DNA of 64,000 nt from Saccharothrix deserti (GCF_009769385.1 NZ_VKAB01000016.1:248001-312000); one strand, 5' to 3'; shown: positions 17,803 through 27,798, numbered from the stretch's first letter. Notes: generated by a model not told the origin, from the sequence alone. Made by a program: numbers and translations.

Positions 17803-19545
17803 TCACGCGGTCACGGCGAAGCTGCCTTCGAGGTACCTCTCACGGCACAGGGAGCGGGACAGCTTGCCGCTCGACGTGCGCGGCACCGTGCCCGGTTCGG
17901 CCAGCACGACGTCGTGCACGCGCAGGTCGTGGTGCGTGGACACCTCGGCCCGCACCAGAGCGGCGAGCCGTGCGAGGTCGATGTCCTCTCGTGGGGTGCG
18001 CGGGCTGCGTTCCGCGACGACGACCAGCACCTCCTGGTCGCCGCGGTCGACGGCGAAGGCAGCGACGTGGCCGTCCCGCAGGGCGGAGTCGACCGACTCC
18101 ACGGTGGCCTCGATGTCCTGCGGGTAGTGGTTGCGGCCGTCGATGATGATCGTGTCCTTGATCCGGCTGACCACGTAGAACTGCCCCTCGTGCCGCACGC
18201 CCAGGTCGCCGGTGCGCAGCCAGCCGTCGCGCGGCAGCCCGGCCGGCGGGTCGGTGACGGTCGTGCCGAACACGCCGACGTCCCGTTCGCCGCCGGACCA
18301 GTAGCCGGGTGAGACGTTGGGGCCGGACACCCGGATCTCGCCGACCCGTCCGTCTGGCAGCGGCTCGTCGGTGGCCGAGTCCACGATCAGGACGTGCTGG
18401 TCGACGGGTGCCCCGTGGCCGACCAGTGTGGTGCTCGGCTGCCCGTCGACAGGGGCGACGGCGCGGCCCGCGGCGAGCGCGGCCCGGTCGAAGGCCGTGG
18501 TCACCGGCGCCTGCCGGGCGGCGGTGACGTAGACGGTGGCCTCTGCCAGGCCGTAGGACGGGCGCTGGACGTCCGCACCCAGGCCGTGCGGCGCGAAGGC
18601 CTCCTGGAACCGGGCCACGGTGCCGGCGCGCACCGGCTCACTGCCGTTGGCCAGCGTGAGCACGCCGGTCAGGTCCAGCGTGGACCGCTTGGCCTCGGGC
18701 ACGCGGCGCACGCACAGGTCGTAGGCGAAGTTCGGCGCCGCGCTGAGCACCGACTGCCGGCCACTCATCGCTTCGAGCCAGCGGATCGGGCTGTACAGGA
18801 ACGCGAGCGGGTCCATGAACACGGTTTCCGACCCGAACACCAGTGGCGAGCCCATGCCCAGCACCAGACCCATGTCGTGGAACAGCGGCAGCCAGCTGAC
18901 CGGGCTCACCTCGTCCACCACGCCGTAGGCGCGCAAGGCCTGCCGGGCGTTGACCATCAGGTTCCGGTGCGTCACGACGACACCGGCGGGTTGCCGGGTG
19001 GAGCCCGACGTGTACTGGAGGTACGCGGGCTGGTCGGCCTGCGTCGCGGCGATGGTTCCGGTCGGTGGCAGCGCCTCCAGGTCCTCGACCGCCAGGACGT
19101 CGAACGGCCCGGCCAGCTCCTCCCGGGTCGCCGCGAGCAGTGCCGTTGTGGTGAGCAGGGCCTTCGGCGCGCAGTCGCCCAGCACGCCGACGATCCGATC
19201 GCGGTGCCCGGCGCCGTCGACCGGGAAGAGCGGCACCGCGAGCACCCCGGCGTAGAGGCACCCGAAGAACGCCGTCACGTAGTGGAGTCCTTGCGGCAGC
19301 AGCAGAACGGCGCGGTCACCGGGTTCGGCGCGGGCGCGCAGGCCGGATGCGATGGCGCGGGCCCGACTGTCCACTTCGGACCAGGTGAGCGTGGTGGCGC
19401 GACCGCGGTTGTCCTCCGAGTAGTCCACGAAGGTGAAGGCCGGCCGGTCGGGCTTCTCCCGCGCCCAGCGCAGGACCGCCTCCGTGACCGTGCCCCGGCC
19501 GACTTCGGACGCCGGTACCCGGCCGGGTGACATCGCGACAGTCAT
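17803..19545 (-). CDS. Fatty acyl-AMP ligase (FAAL, FadD32-like)
   Basis: A 580-residue adenylate-forming enzyme with ribosome-binding site GGAGG at 5-base spacing. Key motifs: A3 LQYTSGSTRQPAG (177-189), SYGLAEATVYV as in FAALs rather than CoA ligases, RTGDLG, and the C-terminal IIIDGRNHYPQDIE that is characteristic of FadD32-type FAALs. The C-terminal catalytic lysine is about Lys561 (TSSGKLSR). FAALs activate fatty acids as acyl-AMP and hand them to an acyl carrier domain instead of CoA. The divergent PKS begins with a carrier domain of just the type FadD32 loads, so the partnership is strongly implied. First gene of a four-gene operon. Confidence 0.88.
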   Translation of the reverse strand: MTVAMSPGRVPASEVGRGTVTEAVLRWAREKPDRPAFTFVDYSEDNRGRATTLTWSEVDSRARAIASGLRARAEPGDRAVLLLPQGLHYVTAFFGCLYAGVLAVPLFPVDGAGHRDRIVGVLGDCAPKALLTTTALLAATREELAGPFDVLAVEDLEALPPTGTIAATQADQPAYLQYTSGSTRQPAGVVVTHRNLMVNARQALRAYGVVDEVSPVSWLPLFHDMGLVLGMGSPLVFGSETVFMDPLAFLYSPIRWLEAMSGRQSVLSAAPNFAYDLCVRRVPEAKRSTLDLTGVLTLANGSEPVRAGTVARFQEAFAPHGLGADVQRPSYGLAEATVYVTAARQAPVTTAFDRAALAAGRAVAPVDGQPSTTLVGHGAPVDQHVLIVDSATDEPLPDGRVGEIRVSGPNVSPGYWSGGERDVGVFGTTVTDPPAGLPRDGWLRTGDLGVRHEGQFYVVSRIKDTIIIDGRNHYPQDIEATVESVDSALRDGHVAAFAVDRGDQEVLVVVAERSPRTPREDIDLARLAALVRAEVSTHHDLRVHDVVLAEPGTVPRTSSGKLSRSLCRERYLEGSFAVTA

Positions 19546-19918
19546 CCGAACCTCCTCGATGAGGTGAGAAGCGGAGTGCGAGCGGCGGAACGCGACGTGC
19601 AGCTAAGCCACGTCACGTCGCATAACGGAACAAACCGTTCATGTGTAACAACGCGAGGACGCTACATTTACGCCTCAGAGTGTGTCAACGAGCGCTTTGA
19701 GTGACCGATACAGGGGATTACACACCCAAACGGCCTATTGCCGTACAGGAGCGCGGGCCGCAATCATCAGGTTTCCGTTCATTACAGAAGCTCCAAGTGT
19801 TACATTCGCCGTTCTGCGAACCAGGTTCGTGGGACGCCGCACCAGCCGCCGGGCCGTGTCCGCCGCCCGCGTTGCCCGCGCGTTCCACCCGTCCCTGCTC
19901 ACCGCCCCGAAGGTGCCC
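19546..19918. promoter_or_regulatory. Divergent promoter region between FAAL and PKS, with three inverted repeats
   Basis: This 373-bp gap is clearly more AT-rich than its surroundings. It holds GACGTG (19594-19599) facing CACGTC (19609-19614); AACGG-N6-CCGTT (19624-19639); and TGTAAC (19644-19649) facing GCTACA (19661-19666), 5 of 6 paired. TGTAACA (19644-19650) also faces TGTTACA at 19798-19804. These are candidate operators for the TetR protein at 14.7 kb, controlling both arms of the locus. No convincing -10/-35 pair can be assigned by eye. Confidence 0.55.
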
Positions 19919-22900
19919 ATGAGCGGTCACACCCCGTCGACCGAAGCCGGCCTCAGAGACTGGTTGGCAGCCAACATCGCCGAGACCGTCGGCCTCCCGC
20001 CCGAGGACCTCGACGTCGACCGCCCGCTCGTCGAACTGGGGCTGTCGTCCCGCGACGCCGTGGTGCTGGCCGGCGCGCTCGGCGAGGTCACCGGCCTCGA
20101 CCTGCCGGTCAGCGCGCTGTGGCAACACCCGACCGTCGCCCAACTCGCGCGCCACCTGTCCGACCGGACCGAGGGCGGTGCACGGGGTGAACCCGAGCCC
20201 GGTCGCACGGCCACCGACGAGGCGATCGCCGTCATCGGTCTGGGCTGCCGACTCCCCGGCGGTGTGCACGGCCCGGACGAGTTCTGGTCCCTGCTGCGCG
20301 ACGGACGCGACGCGGTGCGCGCGGCACCGCTCGAACGCTGGGACGCGATGCCCGACGGCGCGCCCCGGTGGGGCGGTTTCCTCGACGACATCACGGGTTT
20401 CGACGCCGAGTTCTTCGGCATCGCGCCGCACGAGGCGGCGAGCATGGACCCCCAGCAGCGGCTGGTGCTGGAGGTGGTCCAGGAGTCGCTACAGCACGCG
20501 GCCGTCCCGGCGGACTCGTTGCGCGGCACGGCAACCGGCGTGTTCGTCGGCATCTCGGCCGGCGAGTACGGCGCGGCGTCCGCCGTCGACCCGGCCCGGA
20601 TGAGCCCGTGGACCGCAACCGGCGGCGCGCTGAGCATCGCGGCCAACCGGGTGTCGTACCTGCTGGACCTGCGCGGACCCAGCATGGCGGTGGACACCGC
20701 GTGCTCGTCGTCGCTGGTGGCGGTTCACCAGGCGTGCCAGAGCCTGCGTTCGGGTGAGAGCGACACCGCGTTGGTGGCCGGGGTGAACCTGCTGCTGACG
20801 CCCGCGCTCACGGTGGGCTTCCACCGGGCCGGGCTGTTGTCGGCGGACGGCCGCTGCAAGCCGTTCGACGCCTCGGCCGACGGTATCGCCCGCGCCGAGG
20901 GCTGCGCCGCCGTGGTGCTCAAGCGGTTGTCCGACGCACGACGCGACGGCGACCGCGTGCTGGCCGTGATCCGGGGCAGCGCGGTGAACTCCGACGGCCG
21001 CTCCAACGGTCTGATGGCGCCCAACCCGCGTGCCCAGGCCGAACTCGTCCGGCGGGCCTACCGCGACGCGGGCGTGGACCCGGCGCAGGTGGACTACGTC
21101 GAGGCGCACGGCACGGGCACGCTGCTCGGCGACCCGATCGAGGCGGGCGCGCTCGGCGAGGTGCTGGGCCGTGACCGCGACCCGGACCGCCCGCTGCTGA
21201 TCGGATCGGTCAAGTCCAACATCGGGCACACCGAGTCGGCCGCCGGTCTGGTCGGCCTGGTCAAGACCGTGCTGGCCATCCGGCACGGCGAGATCCCGCC
21301 CAGCCTGCACTTCACCGAACCCAACCCGCACATCGACTTCACCGGGCTGCGCGTGGTCACCGAACCCGTCGACTGGCCCCGGTACGCAGGTCGGGTCACG
21401 GCCGGTGTCTCGTCGTTCGGGTTCGGCGGCACCAATGCGCACGTGGTGCTGGAGGAGGCCGCCGCGCTCGAAGGTGCCACGCCGGACGACGACGCCGTCC
21501 ACGCCGTGGTGCTGTCCGGGATGTCCGACGACCGGGTCAGGCGGCACGCCGAGGTGGTCGCGGACTGGTTGCGGGACAACGACACCCCTCTCGGCGCTGT
21601 GGCGGCGACCCTGGCCCGCCGACGTGGGGCCGACCGCGTGCGGGCCGCGGTCGTCGGCCGTGACCGCGCCGAGGTCACCGACCGGCTGCGCGCCATGGCC
21701 ATGGGGCAGCGCACACCGGGCGTGGTCCCCCCACAACCGGTTCGGCGCGCCACGGACCGGAAGCTGGTGTGGGTGTTCTCCGGTTTCGGTTCCGGCAGAC
21801 CGGGCATGGCGCGCGGGCTGCTGGCCGACGAGCCCGCGTTCGCCGCCGCAGTGGACGAGGTGGACGACCTGCTGCGCGAGCACACCGACGTGTCCCTGCG
21901 GGGACTCCTCGTCGACCCGCCCGACGCGATGGACTTCGAGCAGGGTCAGATCGCGTTGTTCGGTGTGCAGGTCGGCCTGGCCGCGCTGTGGCGGTCCTAC
22001 GGCGTGCGGCCGGCAGCCGTCATCGGGCAGTCGTCCGGCGAGGTGGCCGCGGTGGTGGTCGGTGGGGCACTGAGCCTGACCGACGGCGTGCGGGTGGCCG
22101 CCACCCGCGCCCGACTGATGGGCCGGATCGACGCGGCGGACTCGGGTGCGATGGCGGCGGTCGAACTGACCACCAACGAGATCGACGCGTTCACGCACGA
22201 CCTGCCCGACCTCGCGATCGCGGTCCACGCCGCGCCCCGGCGCAACACGGTGGCCGGACCGCGCCCGCAAATCGAGACCCTGATCCGGCGGGCCGAGTCG
22301 CAGGGCCGCCTGGCGACCGTGCTGCCGCTGCGCACCAGTGCGCACACCGCCGCCGTCGACCAGGTGCTCGCCGAACTGCGGGCGGAGCTGCGGTCCGTGC
22401 GGCGACAGGACGGCGGAGTCCCGTGCTACAGCACGGTCACCGAAGAGCCGCCGTCCTTCGACGCCGAGTACTGGGCGCACCACATGCGCCGGCCGGTCCG
22501 CTTCACCCAGGCCGTGGCCGCCGCCGTCGGGGACGGTCACGACGGGTTCCTGGAGGTCTCGCCGCACCCGATCGCGTTGGCCTCGGTCGAGGAGACGGCG
22601 CGGGATGCGGGTCTGGCGGACCTGCTGCTGTGCGGGTCGTTGCGGCGGGACCAGGACGACACGACGACGTTCCACGCGAACCGGGCGTTGCTCGCGGTGG
22701 ACGGGTCGGCTCCCCTGCCCGACGCGGCGGTCACCGATGTACCGGTGGTGCCGTGGCAGCACGTGCGGCACTGGCTCGCGCCGACTCCGACGGCTGTCGG
22801 CACGACGGGGCATCCACTGCTCGGCGCCCACGCCGAGGTTCCGGGTGGGCTCACCCACGTGTGGCACGCCGACGTGGGGCTCAAGGCGTTGCCGTGGTTG

Positions 22901-25900
22901 TCCGACCACTGCGTGCACGACGTGCCGGTGCTGCCCGGCGCGGCGTACACCGAGATCGCCCTGGCCGCCGCGGTCGAGGTGTTGGCGGTGCCCGCGCGGG
23001 ATCTGGCCGTCAGCGATGTCGTGTTCGAAGGGCTGCTCGCGCTGGACGACCAGGTCGCCCTCAGCACTGTCGCCGAGGACGACCGGCGCGGCGGTGTGCG
23101 GGTCGAGATCCACTCCAAGTCCGCCGGTGGGCGGTGGGCCCGGCACGCCACGGCGACCGTCGTGCCGGCCTCGCCCGGTGCGGTGCGTGCGCCGGTCGTG
23201 TGTGACGGACTGGCGGAGTTGGCCCTGTACGACCGGGTGGCGGAGAGCGGGTTGCACTACGGGCCGGCGTTCCGGGGTGTCCGGTCGGTGGTCGCCGGTG
23301 ATGGTCTCGCGGTTGGCGCGATCGCTGTGACGGAGGAGGAACGTTCGGCGCACCTGCCGGTGACGTTGTTCGACTCGTGCCTCCAAGTCCTGGCCGCCGC
23401 CGCGTTCGAACCGCTCGGCGTGCGGGCCGGACGCACCTACCTGCCGGTGGGCATCGGTTCGGTCCGGGTGCACGGCGACCCACGTCAGGGTGTGCGGTGC
23501 GAGGCCGCGGTTGTCGTGGTGGACGACCGGGACGACGAACTGGTCGGCTCGGTGTGGCTCTACGACGACGCCGACGTGCTCCTGGTGGAGGCGACCGACG
23601 TCCGGGTGCGGGTGGTGGACGGGGCGGCGGTGCCCGTGCCGTTGTCCGGGCTCGCCTTCGAGATGCAGTGGGAACGCCTGGCGCTGCCGCCGTCGTCTTC
23701 CGGTAGCCACGACTGGCTTCTGCTCACCGACCAACCCGACGACCCGTTCGTGGCGCGGTTCGCCGCACTAGCGGACGCGGCAGGCGATCGGGTGCGAGTC
23801 GCCGGCTCCTTGCGCGGTGTCGACCAACCCGTGCAAGGAGTCGTGCTCATGCCTGGCGCGATCGGCGGGCCGGGGATGGTCGAGGCGGCCGAACGGGAGG
23901 TGGTCGTGGCGGCACGGGTCGCCGCCGAGTTGGCCGCGAGGCAGGACCCGCCGCGGCTGTGGATCGCGACCCGTGAGGCGTCGGCAGTGGGGTCCGGTGA
24001 GCCGGGATCGCCCGGTCAGGCCGCGTTGCGGGCGTTGGTGCGCGTGCTCGCCTTCGAACACCCCCGGTTGCGCGCGTCCCTGGTCGACCTGCCTCGGACG
24101 GGTGACGCCGAGGCGTTGCTGGCCGAACTGCGTGCCGACCAGGCCGACGACGAGGTGGGGTGGCGCGGACGTGACCGGCACGTGGCCCGGCTGCGGCCCA
24201 CCGCGATCTCCGCGCCCGTGACCGGAGCGGTCGTCCTGCCCGGCTCCTACCTGATCACCGGTGGTCTGGGTGGGCTCGGTCTGGTGGTGGCGCAGTGGTT
24301 GGCCGGGCTGGGCGCGACCCGGGTCGTGCTCAACGGCCGGCGCGGGGCGACCGCCGACAGTGCGGCTGAGCTGGCGAAGATCCAGGCCACCGGCACCGAG
24401 GTGGTCGTGGTGACCGGTGACATCGCCGAGCCGGGTGTGGCCGAACGCGTGGTGGCGGCGGCCGTGGCCGGGGAACGGCGGCTGCGCGGTGTGGTCCACG
24501 CGGCGGGTGCCCTGGTGGACGTGCCGGTCGAGCGGGTGGACGCGGACAGCGTGCGGGCGGCGTTCGCGCCGAAGGCTCGTGGCGCGTGGCGGCTGCACGA
24601 GGCGACCGACGGCCTCGACCTGGACTGGTGGGTGAACTTCTCGTCCGCCGCGGCCATGCTCGGGTCACCGGGCCAGACTCCCTACGCCGCGGCCAACGCC
24701 TGGCTCGACGCGTTCACCGCGTGGCGGCGGTCGCAAGGGCTGGTCGCGACGACCATCGACTTCGGGGCGTGGGGTCAGGTCGGTCTCGCTCGTGACTCGG
24801 ACAACCCGCTGTTGCGGCCGATCTCGCCGGCGGAGGGGATCCAGGCGCTGGAGGCGATCCTGCTCGCCGACCGGCCGGACACGGGTGTCATCCGGATGGA
24901 CCGGCAGGCCGCTGTCGACCTGTTCCCCGAGTTGGGCAGGCGGCCGTTCTTCTCCGCCGTGCTGGCCACACCGTCGACAGTGGACGACGAGTGGCCGGGG
25001 CCGGACGCGCTGCGGGACGTGCCGGACGCGGCGGTGTTGGTGCGGCGCAGGTTGCGGACGGTGGTCGGGCGGGTCATGGGCTATGCCGACGACCAGTTGA
25101 GCACCACCGTCGCGCTGGCCGACCTGGGCTTGGACTCGCTGATGGCGATGCGTGCCCGCAACGCCGTCGAGCACGACCTGGGCGTGCAGCTGCCGATGCC
25201 GCTGCTACTGCGGGGAGCAACCCTCGATGACGTGGCGCGGCACGTCACGACGGAGTTGGGCGTGGTCGACGACGTCGCTTCGCCGGGTCCGGTGGAGACC
25301 GGATTCGTCGCGCCGCGTGATCCGACCGAGCGGTGGCTGGCCGGGTTGTGGGCCGAGGTGCTCGGCCGCTCGCGGATCGACGTCACCGAGGACTTCTTCG
25401 CCGTCGGTGGTGACGCGGAGCGCGCGGAGGTGCTGCTCGCGGCGATCAGGCGGCGGTTGGGTGCGGACGCGCCGACCGGGCGGCTGATGGCGGTGCCGAC
25501 CGTGGAGGGCATGGCCGACGAGCTGCGGTCGGCGTTCGAGGGGGTCGACGGTCCGGTCCGGGTGCTGCGCTGGTCGGGTGGGCGCCCGCCGCTGCACCTG
25601 TTCCACCCGGCGGGCGGGCCGACGAGCGTCTACCAGCCGTTGGTCGAACTCCTGGGCGACGACCAGCCCTGTTACGGCTACGAGCGGCTGGACGACGTGG
25701 CCGATCTGACCGCCAAGGCGGCGCGGTACGTCGAGCTGATCCGGGAGATCCAGCCGACCGGGCCGTACCGGCTGGGCGGGTGGTCGTTCGGCGGTTGCCT
25801 GGCGCACGAGATCGCCTGTCAGCTCCACGCGGCCGGCGAGCGGGTGGACGTCGTCGTGATGATCGACTCCGTCCGGCCGCTGCCGTCGCCCGACGTGCCG

Positions 25901-26389
25901 CCCACCGAGGTCCTCCGGCACCGGTTCGGCCGGTACGTCGAGCACATCCAGCGGACGCACGGTGTCACGGTGCAGCTGCCGTGGGAGGAGCTGGCAGGCC
26001 TGGACGACCACGGTCAGATCGATGCGGTCATCGCCGCCGTGGCGGAGGCGGGCGTGCGGATGAGCGCCGGCGCCCTGCACCACCAGCGGACGTCCTATTT
26101 GGACGCCAGGACGGCGGAGCGCTTCCAGCCCAAGCACTTCCCCGGCTCGGTGGTGTTCTACCGGGCGACCGTGCGGGAAACGCTGACGACCGTGCTGGAC
26201 CCGCGCTACCTGCGGACGTTGGACGACGACGACCTCGGGTGGTCGGACACCGTGGACCGGCTGGACATCGTCCCCGTGCCGGGGGACCACCTCTCCATGA
26301 TCGACCCGCCGAACGTGGAAGTACTGGCCGCGCACCTGAACGCGCTGCTCGCCGACACACCCGTGCCTCGGCCGGGAGAGGCGCAATGA
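19919..26389 (+). CDS. Pks13-like type I polyketide synthase: ACP-KS-AT-DH-KR-ACP-(degenerate carrier)-TE
   Basis: Start set at ATG 19919 (GAAGG site, 5-base spacing; the frame is open from 19682 but the extra 79 residues resemble no domain), giving 2156 residues. Domains: N-terminal ACP (Ser44 in LGLSSRD, as in Pks13); KS about 102-515 (Cys262, His397, His437); AT about 615-910 (Ser705 in GQSSGE); DH about 964-1220 (His997, Asp1152 in DSCLQ; the usual HxxxG glycine is Asp); KR about 1440-1640 (TGGLGG from 1447, Tyr1589); ACP (Ser1740 in LGLDSLMAM); a carrier-like domain whose GGDS serine is Ala1833; TE about 1890-2150 (Ser1956 in GGWSFGG, Asp1983, His2124). The N-terminal ACP, TE and degenerate carrier resemble Mycobacterium Pks13, which condenses two fatty acyl chains and transfers the product to trehalose. 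Pks13 itself has no DH or KR; its ketone is reduced in trans. This enzyme should take an acyl chain from the FAAL, condense it with an AT-loaded carboxyacyl unit, and reduce or dehydrate it before release. The product is inferred. Confidence 0.88.
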   Translation: MSGHTPSTEAGLRDWLAANIAETVGLPPEDLDVDRPLVELGLSSRDAVVLAGALGEVTGLDLPVSALWQHPTVAQLARHLSDRTEGGARGEPEPGRTATDEAIAVIGLGCRLPGGVHGPDEFWSLLRDGRDAVRAAPLERWDAMPDGAPRWGGFLDDITGFDAEFFGIAPHEAASMDPQQRLVLEVVQESLQHAAVPADSLRGTATGVFVGISAGEYGAASAVDPARMSPWTATGGALSIAANRVSYLLDLRGPSMAVDTACSSSLVAVHQACQSLRSGESDTALVAGVNLLLTPALTVGFHRAGLLSADGRCKPFDASADGIARAEGCAAVVLKRLSDARRDGDRVLAVIRGSAVNSDGRSNGLMAPNPRAQAELVRRAYRDAGVDPAQVDYVEAHGTGTLLGDPIEAGALGEVLGRDRDPDRPLLIGSVKSNIGHTESAAGLVGLVKTVLAIRHGEIPPSLHFTEPNPHIDFTGLRVVTEPVDWPRYAGRVTAGVSSFGFGGTNAHVVLEEAAALEGATPDDDAVHAVVLSGMSDDRVRRHAEVVADWLRDNDTPLGAVAATLARRRGADRVRAAVVGRDRAEVTDRLRAMAMGQRTPGVVPPQPVRRATDRKLVWVFSGFGSGRPGMARGLLADEPAFAAAVDEVDDLLREHTDVSLRGLLVDPPDAMDFEQGQIALFGVQVGLAALWRSYGVRPAAVIGQSSGEVAAVVVGGALSLTDGVRVAATRARLMGRIDAADSGAMAAVELTTNEIDAFTHDLPDLAIAVHAAPRRNTVAGPRPQIETLIRRAESQGRLATVLPLRTSAHTAAVDQVLAELRAELRSVRRQDGGVPCYSTVTEEPPSFDAEYWAHHMRRPVRFTQAVAAAVGDGHDGFLEVSPHPIALASVEETARDAGLADLLLCGSLRRDQDDTTTFHANRALLAVDGSAPLPDAAVTDVPVVPWQHVRHWLAPTPTAVGTTGHPLLGAHAEVPGGLTHVWHADVGLKALPWLSDHCVHDVPVLPGAAYTEIALAAAVEVLAVPARDLAVSDVVFEGLLALDDQVALSTVAEDDRRGGVRVEIHSKSAGGRWARHATATVVPASPGAVRAPVVCDGLAELALYDRVAESGLHYGPAFRGVRSVVAGDGLAVGAIAVTEEERSAHLPVTLFDSCLQVLAAAAFEPLGVRAGRTYLPVGIGSVRVHGDPRQGVRCEAAVVVVDDRDDELVGSVWLYDDADVLLVEATDVRVRVVDGAAVPVPLSGLAFEMQWERLALPPSSSGSHDWLLLTDQPDDPFVARFAALADAAGDRVRVAGSLRGVDQPVQGVVLMPGAIGGPGMVEAAEREVVVAARVAAELAARQDPPRLWIATREASAVGSGEPGSPGQAALRALVRVLAFEHPRLRASLVDLPRTGDAEALLAELRADQADDEVGWRGRDRHVARLRPTAISAPVTGAVVLPGSYLITGGLGGLGLVVAQWLAGLGATRVVLNGRRGATADSAAELAKIQATGTEVVVVTGDIAEPGVAERVVAAAVAGERRLRGVVHAAGALVDVPVERVDADSVRAAFAPKARGAWRLHEATDGLDLDWWVNFSSAAAMLGSPGQTPYAAANAWLDAFTAWRRSQGLVATTIDFGAWGQVGLARDSDNPLLRPISPAEGIQALEAILLADRPDTGVIRMDRQAAVDLFPELGRRPFFSAVLATPSTVDDEWPGPDALRDVPDAAVLVRRRLRTVVGRVMGYADDQLSTTVALADLGLDSLMAMRARNAVEHDLGVQLPMPLLLRGATLDDVARHVTTELGVVDDVASPGPVETGFVAPRDPTERWLAGLWAEVLGRSRIDVTEDFFAVGGDAERAEVLLAAIRRRLGADAPTGRLMAVPTVEGMADELRSAFEGVDGPVRVLRWSGGRPPLHLFHPAGGPTSVYQPLVELLGDDQPCYGYERLDDVADLTAKAARYVELIREIQPTGPYRLGGWSFGGCLAHEIACQLHAAGERVDVVVMIDSVRPLPSPDVPPTEVLRHRFGRYVEHIQRTHGVTVQLPWEELAGLDDHGQIDAVIAAVAEAGVRMSAGALHHQRTSYLDARTAERFQPKHFPGSVVFYRATVRETLTTVLDPRYLRTLDDDDLGWSDTVDRLDIVPVPGDHLSMIDPPNVEVLAAHLNALLADTPVPRPGEAQ

Positions 26390-27327
26390 CCCCGGTCCGG
26401 TCGCGCCTGGCCGCCGTCGTGCTCGTCGTCGGCGTGCTCGCTGGTCAGGCCGCGTCTCCCGGCTACGCCAGCGCTGACTCGGACCCGCCGGCCGGGCCGC
26501 CGCAGTCCGATATCCGCATAGCCCAGTTCTACTCGTGGTGGCATCCGACGGCGTCTCCGGCGGGTGCCAACGATTGGGCCTGCCGGACCACACCGCGTCA
26601 CCCCCGGCCGGTCGTGCTGGTTCTCGGCACCGGGTCCAACGCCTACTACGAGTGGGCACGGATGGCGCCGGTGCTCCGTGGCGAGGGTTATTGCGTGTTC
26701 GCGCCGAACGTCGGTGGCCGGCCCGGCAGTCCGGTGCAGGCCGTCGGGCCGATCGCGGAGACGGCGCGGCAGTTCGCCGTGTTCGTCGACCGGGTGCTGG
26801 CCGCGACCGGTGCGTCCAAAGTGGACGTCGTCGGGCACTCGCAGGGTGGTGTGGTGGCCCGGTACCACCTCAAGTACCTGGGTGGTCGCGAGAAGGTCGA
26901 CGCCCTCATAGGGCTGGCGCCCGCGAATCGCGGCACGACGGTGCACGGCCTGCTCACCCTGATCACCGCGATTCCGCTCACCTCATGGGCGCTCGGCGTC
27001 GGTTGCCCGGCCTGTGTCGAGTTGGAGAGGGGCTCTCGGTTCATGGCCGAACTGAATTCCGGCGGCATGACGTACCCGGAGATCGACTACACGGTGATCA
27101 TCACGAACAGGGACATCGTGGTGTCGCCCTACCGGTCGAGTTTCCTGCCCGCCGGGCCCAACGTGCGCAACACGTTGCTGCAGGACGTCTGCCCGCACGA
27201 GCGCGCTGACCACGTCGACATCACCTACAGCGCGGTGGCGACCCGTCTCGTGCTCAACGCCCTCGATCCCGGTTCCGCCGTCCCGCCCGACTGCGGTCGC
27301 CGGGACGCCAACGCCGGAACGCCCTGA
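26386..27327 (+). CDS. Secreted lipase (class 2/EstA-like alpha/beta hydrolase)
   Basis: Start ATG 26386 overlaps the PKS stop by 4 bp (ATGA), so translation is coupled to the synthase; the 313-residue product begins with a signal peptide (about 1-31). The fold is that of triacylglycerol lipase class 2 and PGAP1-like lipases: GTGSN oxyanion region, nucleophile elbow VGHSQGGVVARYH, a conserved PANRGT segment after it, and a late Asp and His (DHVDI). In mycobacteria the pks13-fadD32 locus also has an exported lipase/thioesterase-type hydrolase (Rv3802c), though of the cutinase type. Likely extracellular acyl hydrolase or transferase acting on the locus product. Confidence 0.8.
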   Translation: MTPVRSRLAAVVLVVGVLAGQAASPGYASADSDPPAGPPQSDIRIAQFYSWWHPTASPAGANDWACRTTPRHPRPVVLVLGTGSNAYYEWARMAPVLRGEGYCVFAPNVGGRPGSPVQAVGPIAETARQFAVFVDRVLAATGASKVDVVGHSQGGVVARYHLKYLGGREKVDALIGLAPANRGTTVHGLLTLITAIPLTSWALGVGCPACVELERGSRFMAELNSGGMTYPEIDYTVIITNRDIVVSPYRSSFLPAGPNVRNTLLQDVCPHERADHVDITYSAVATRLVLNALDPGSAVPPDCGRRDANAGTP

Positions 27328-27336
27328 GGAGCAGCC

Positions 27337-27798
27337 ATGCGCACCTCCCGGAACGGCAACGTGAACGGCAATGGGAACGGGAACGGGAACGGGATTGGGA
27401 ACGGGACAACGCCTGGTGCACGGTGGCAGGACGTGCCCCGCGGCCCGTGGGCCCCGGACGCTCCTCTCGACGCGGAACTGCTCGTGCAGCGGTGCCACGA
27501 CAGCGTCTCGGTCGCGCACCTGGCAGGCCAGGCGGCGGACCTGTTCGCCGGGCTGCCGCGCGGCAAGGCGGCCCGGCTCACGGAGACGCTGGAGGCCCTC
27601 CTGGCGTCCAGGCACCGCACCGCGACCGAGGTGGCCACGGCGCTCGGCATCCACGCGCAGACCGCCCGGTACCGGCTGCGGCAGCTCGACCTGATCCTCG
27701 GCGACCGGCTGGACGACCCGCAGTTCCGGCTGCGAATCCAACTCTCGTTGCGCGCGGACAGGCTGCGACGCGGTTTCCCGGGACAAAGCAGTCAATAG
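27337..27798 (+). CDS. Small PucR-type HTH protein
   Basis: A 153-residue protein. Residues 8-23 are a low-complexity Asn-Gly repeat encoded by a GGGAAC tandem array. The C-terminal half is the PucR C-terminal helix-turn-helix (TATEVATALGIHAQTARYRL). Full PucR/CdaR regulators have a sensor or GGDEF-like domain in front; here only about 60 residues of helical sequence (VAHLAGQAADLFAGL) precede the HTH. It could be a genuine mini-regulator of the lipid locus or a truncated PucR. It starts 10 bases after the lipase stop and so is probably cotranscribed with it. Confidence 0.65.
   Translation: MRTSRNGNVNGNGNGNGNGIGNGTTPGARWQDVPRGPWAPDAPLDAELLVQRCHDSVSVAHLAGQAADLFAGLPRGKAARLTETLEALLASRHRTATEVATALGIHAQTARYRLRQLDLILGDRLDDPQFRLRIQLSLRADRLRRGFPGQSSQ
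27351..27405 (+). repeat. GGGAAC simple tandem repeat inside the PucR-type gene
   Basis: Degenerate hexamer array with perfect GGGAAC units in the stretch 27373-27405, interrupted once by ATT. It encodes Asn-Gly dipeptides, and length change in steps of six keeps the frame. Confidence 0.75.

Noticed and set aside
19682-19918. Upstream in-frame extension of the synthase (79 residues)
   Set aside because: The extension is basic and domain-free, overlaps the AT-rich operator region, and has no ribosome-binding site, while ATG 19919 has GAAGG at the right distance and precedes the ACP directly.
20489-23734. Long open frame antisense to the polyketide synthase
   Set aside because: It lies opposite well-supported KS, AT and DH domains, has no family match, and its Arg/His/Pro/Gly-rich composition is typical of antisense frames in high-GC DNA. 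The same holds for the long minus-strand frame at 5732-8686 opposite the AfsR-like gene.
25315-25560. Peptidyl carrier domain indicating an NRPS hybrid
   Set aside because: The phosphopantetheine serine is replaced by alanine, and no condensation or adenylation domain is present. It fits the degenerate carrier of Pks13-type enzymes.
19919-26389. Enediyne or PUFA-type iterative PKS
   Set aside because: There are no tandem ACPs in the centre, no enediyne-type phosphopantetheinyl-transferase domain and no partner enediyne genes. The TE, FAAL and antigen-85-like partners point to the Pks13 type.
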